Positions 5,303 to 7,242 of a stretch of DNA of 7,242 nt are shown here, piece after piece. Origin of the DNA: Spirochaetota bacterium (GTDB taxonomy: Bacteria; Spirochaetota; UBA4802; JAFGJZ01); NCBI GenBank assembly GCA_023396665.1, contig JAEWVL010000279.1:1-7242 (forward strand), written 5' to 3'. Every line of letters starts with the position of its first letter. The stretch's first letter is position 1. Under the pieces are notes generated by a model. The model was not told the DNA's origin and searched no databases. It was given only the letters and a program-made list of their open reading frames with translations. The translations under genes and the position numbers were made by a program.

Positions 5303-6295
5303 ATGAAAAAGAACACCCTCCTGTTATTCACCTTGATCATTGTTTTACACGTATTTTTCGGCTGTGAAAATTCTGCTCAGGACGGAAAAGACAATTCGTC
5401 AAATAACGATGATGAAGCTTATATTCAGGAAATATTTCCGAAATCCGGATCCAACGATAATTCCTGTCGTACGGTAATTACGCTCACCTTTCTTGACGAA
5501 CTGGACTCAACAAAACCCGGCACCGTCACCGTCGGCACCTTAACGTATGTCGACGGCTCCAACGCTGAACTCAGTATAAAGGGCAACAAAGTCGATATTG
5601 TCCCGCATGTTTCGTTTTTACCTGCAACCACGTATCAAACACTCTGCGTCAGCGGCTTTCGAAAAAAAGATAAAGATGAGCTGCCGCCTTTCAGGGACGA
5701 GCAATACAATTTCAGTACAACAAGCGATCCTGAACAGGGCACATCCGGAACCGACGTTTTTCATTGCATACTATTCAGCGAATTCAAGCCCGCCAACACA
5801 AACGGAGCCGGCAATGAATACATTGAACTGTTTAATCCATCCGGAGAGTCGCTGAAACTCGATTCGCTTTCCGAGAAAAATGATTTTGCACTGTACCGCT
5901 TCACAAACGGCGCAAGCGACCGCACGCAATGGCAGCTTCTGTTTTCGTTTAACGGAAGCGATCTTTCTATTGATGCGGGGGGATACCTTCTCCTTGGAAG
6001 CGGTGACTACGCTGCAATCTCAAAAGCAACATACAAAGCCGAACTTTCCGGAAACTCAGGGGGACTCGCCCTTGTAAGGGGAAGCCGTTCAAAGGGTGAT
6101 ATCGTTGATATTGTCTGTTACGACAACAACGATTCATGGAATAATACCGTCTTCTGCGACTGGGAGCTCACCGGTTCCGCTGATATTTGCGAGAGCTGTT
6201 CCTTTACCAGGGATATCATTGCAGTAGAGACGCATTGTGCCGAAAACTGGCGCATCGACAAAACCCCGAGTCCCGGTGAAGCCTCAAAACAATGA
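5303..6295 (+). CDS. Predicted lipoprotein with Ig-like (SbsA/Big_5-type) and lamin-tail domains
   Basis: A 330-aa surface or periplasmic lipoprotein of unknown specific role. The signal peptide ends in a relaxed lipobox, FFGC with Cys21, followed by a polar linker rich in Asn, Asp and Ser (22-38). Residues ~40-140 resemble a bacterial Ig-like Big_5 domain: an IQEIFPKSGS start, VDIVPHVSFLPATTY, and a closing YNFSTTSD strand. Residues ~155-325 look like a lamin-tail domain: ILFSEFKP, then NEYIELFNPSGESLKL (171-186), a GGYLLLGSGDY strand, and the terminal NWRIDKTPSPGEAS, like the TPTPG ends common in that family. Eight Cys besides the lipid Cys, five of them after residue 270, suggest disulphides. 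The domain calls come from motif pattern only. GGAG lies 7 nt before the ATG. It is a single-gene unit between the rplT terminator and the lysS promoter; no clear promoter is visible in 5214-5290. Confidence 0.85.
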   Translation: MKKNTLLLFTLIIVLHVFFGCENSAQDGKDNSSNNDDEAYIQEIFPKSGSNDNSCRTVITLTFLDELDSTKPGTVTVGTLTYVDGSNAELSIKGNKVDIVPHVSFLPATTYQTLCVSGFRKKDKDELPPFRDEQYNFSTTSDPEQGTSGTDVFHCILFSEFKPANTNGAGNEYIELFNPSGESLKLDSLSEKNDFALYRFTNGASDRTQWQLLFSFNGSDLSIDAGGYLLLGSGDYAAISKATYKAELSGNSGGLALVRGSRSKGDIVDIVCYDNNDSWNNTVFCDWELTGSADICESCSFTRDIIAVETHCAENWRIDKTPSPGEASKQ

Positions 6296-6353
6296 AGTCT
6301 TTCAACTGCAAACTCCGGTAACAACATTCCGCACATTTATTCTGAGAAAACCG

Positions 6354-6396
6354 TTCATAATTGCGTCTTACAGCGAATGTAAGACGCAATTATGAA
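6354..6396. repeat. Perfect 18-bp inverted repeat between the lipoprotein gene and lysS
   Basis: Arms TTCATAATTGCGTCTTAC (6354-6371) and 6379-6396 are exactly complementary around the 7-nt loop AGCGAAT. It lies 58 nt after the lipoprotein stop and 6 nt before the lysS -35 box. Neither strand has a T tract after the stem, so it is not a standard intrinsic terminator, though a strong hairpin could still shield or end the lipoprotein mRNA. It could alternatively be an operator or a dispersed palindromic element. Confidence 0.85.
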
Positions 6397-6402
6397 AAAA
6401 AA

Positions 6403-6431
6403 TTGACACCATCTTTCCCTGCTTCTGTAAT
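6403..6431 (+). promoter_or_regulatory. Sigma-70-type promoter of lysS
   Basis: A perfect TTGACA (6403-6408), a 17-bp spacer and TGTAAT (6426-6431, 5/6) form a near-consensus promoter. An A8 run at 6395-6402 directly upstream could act as an UP element. Transcription would start near 6438, giving a leader of about 109 nt before lysS. I see no T-box signature in that leader. Confidence 0.8.
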
Positions 6432-6546
6432 GTAAGGTTAACAGCGAATAATTATTCCCGTATATTGATTAATCGTAATTACTGTTCGGGATTTCTGCCG
6501 GAATAAACCCGTCTATGTCCGCAGCCCTGTTAGAAATGGAGATATC

Positions 6547-7242
6547 ATGAACGAAAACAATTCAGACATTCGCTCACAGCGAATAGAAAAGATACAAGCC
6601 CTGAGAGCTGCCGGTATCAACCCTTATCCGAACCGCTTTAAGCCGAACAGACATGTCAATGAAGTTCTGGAATCATTTAAAGACGAATCACCGGAAACCG
6701 TCATTCTCGCAGGAAGGTTGAAGTCGAAAAGGGTTATGGGAAAAGCATCTTTCGGCCACATCGAGGATATGAGCGGTCAAATTCAGCTTTATGCGGCTCG
6801 TGATGTTCTTGGTGAAGAATCCTATTCAATATTCAAAACATTCGATCTGGGTGACCGCATCGGCGTTGAGGGCGAGACCTTTCGCACAAAGATGGGTGAA
6901 ATTTCCATTAAAGTCACCAAAATCACGATGCTCGCAAAATGCATTCAACAGCTTCCCGTCATGAAAGAAAAGGACGGGCAGGTGTTTGACGAGTTTGCCG
7001 ATACGGAAATCAAGTATCGTCAACGTTACATCGACCTGATTGTAAGCCCGAAAACGAGAGAAGACTTTAAAATACGCAGCCGTATCGTATCGGGTATTCG
7101 TCGTTTTCTCGAACAAAACGGTTTTATGGAAGTTGAAACTCCCATGATGCAGGCTGTTGCCGGCGGGGCGGCCGCACGACCCTTCATAACCCACCACAAT
7201 GCGCTCGACATTGACCTCTATATGCGAATCGCTCCCGAGTTG
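6547..7242 (+). CDS. lysS: Lysyl-tRNA synthetase, class II (5' part)
   Basis: LysRS charges tRNA-Lys using ATP, in the cytoplasm. The 232 codons present are roughly the first half of a protein usually near 500 aa; the rest is beyond the window. The N-terminal helix includes RIEKIQALRAAGINPYP (12-28). An OB-fold anticodon-binding domain covers ~51-130, with AGRLKSKRVMGKASFGHIED (55-74). The linker YRQRYIDLI (157-165) precedes class II motif 1, GIRRFLEQNGFMEVETPMM (183-201). GGAAARPFITHHNAL (206-220) and the start of motif 2, YMRIAPEL (225-232), are typical of bacterial LysS. GGAG lies 5 nt before the ATG. It is driven by the promoter at 6403-6431. Confidence 0.97.
   Translation, partial: MNENNSDIRSQRIEKIQALRAAGINPYPNRFKPNRHVNEVLESFKDESPETVILAGRLKSKRVMGKASFGHIEDMSGQIQLYAARDVLGEESYSIFKTFDLGDRIGVEGETFRTKMGEISIKVTKITMLAKCIQQLPVMKEKDGQVFDEFADTEIKYRQRYIDLIVSPKTREDFKIRSRIVSGIRRFLEQNGFMEVETPMMQAVAGGAAARPFITHHNALDIDLYMRIAPEL

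Noticed and set aside
6438..6546. Possible T-box or riboswitch in the lysS leader
   Set aside because: The leader is only about 109 nt, has no recognisable T-box sequence and no terminator hairpin with a T tract before the start codon.

Overview
The window is an ordinary bacterial housekeeping neighbourhood from a Gram-negative (diderm) organism. The diderm call rests on one apparent outer-membrane beta-barrel protein with a signal peptide and two predicted lipoproteins. The lipoproteins have somewhat relaxed lipoboxes (MTSC, FFGC), a style common in Spirochaetota and some neighbouring phyla. RNA turnover uses RNase J. Base composition is moderate, with AT-rich intergenic stretches. Taxonomy below this level cannot be settled from the sequence. 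A spirochaete-like or Fibrobacterota-like lineage is a guess. The class II LysRS argues against Borrelia and T. pallidum, which have the class I enzyme.

Layout, left to right. Positions 1-21 hold the first seven codons of a minus-strand gene that runs off the window. Positions 72-96 are an intrinsic terminator closing a minus-strand dut-rnj operon, in which dUTPase and RNase J overlap by ATGA. Next, also on the minus strand, is a two-gene unit encoding a beta-barrel protein and a small lipoprotein. These genes overlap by 16 bp, and the unit ends in a hairpin terminator (2245-2288) just upstream of dut. An AT-rich divergent intergenic region of about 550 bp (3449-3994) follows. The plus strand then carries the conserved infC-rpmI-rplT operon (IF3, L35, L20), closed by a strong terminator at 5183-5213. 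After that come a single-gene unit for a lipoprotein with an Ig-like and a lamin-tail domain, an 18-bp perfect inverted repeat, a near-consensus promoter, and the first 232 codons of lysS, cut by the window end.

The main observation is that infC has no ATG, GTG or TTG start for its conserved N-terminal domain. The frame must begin at a rare codon, and an ATA at 3995 sits 6 nt after AGGGGG. This fits the known use of non-canonical starts by infC for IF3 autoregulation. Secondary observations are the long inverted repeat beside the lysS promoter, a 9-mer repeated three times around that promoter, a TTGACA inside the terminator loop before dut, and a 15-bp dyad upstream of the beta-barrel gene. 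I see no evidence of a new defence system, mobile element, CRISPR array or RNA gene.
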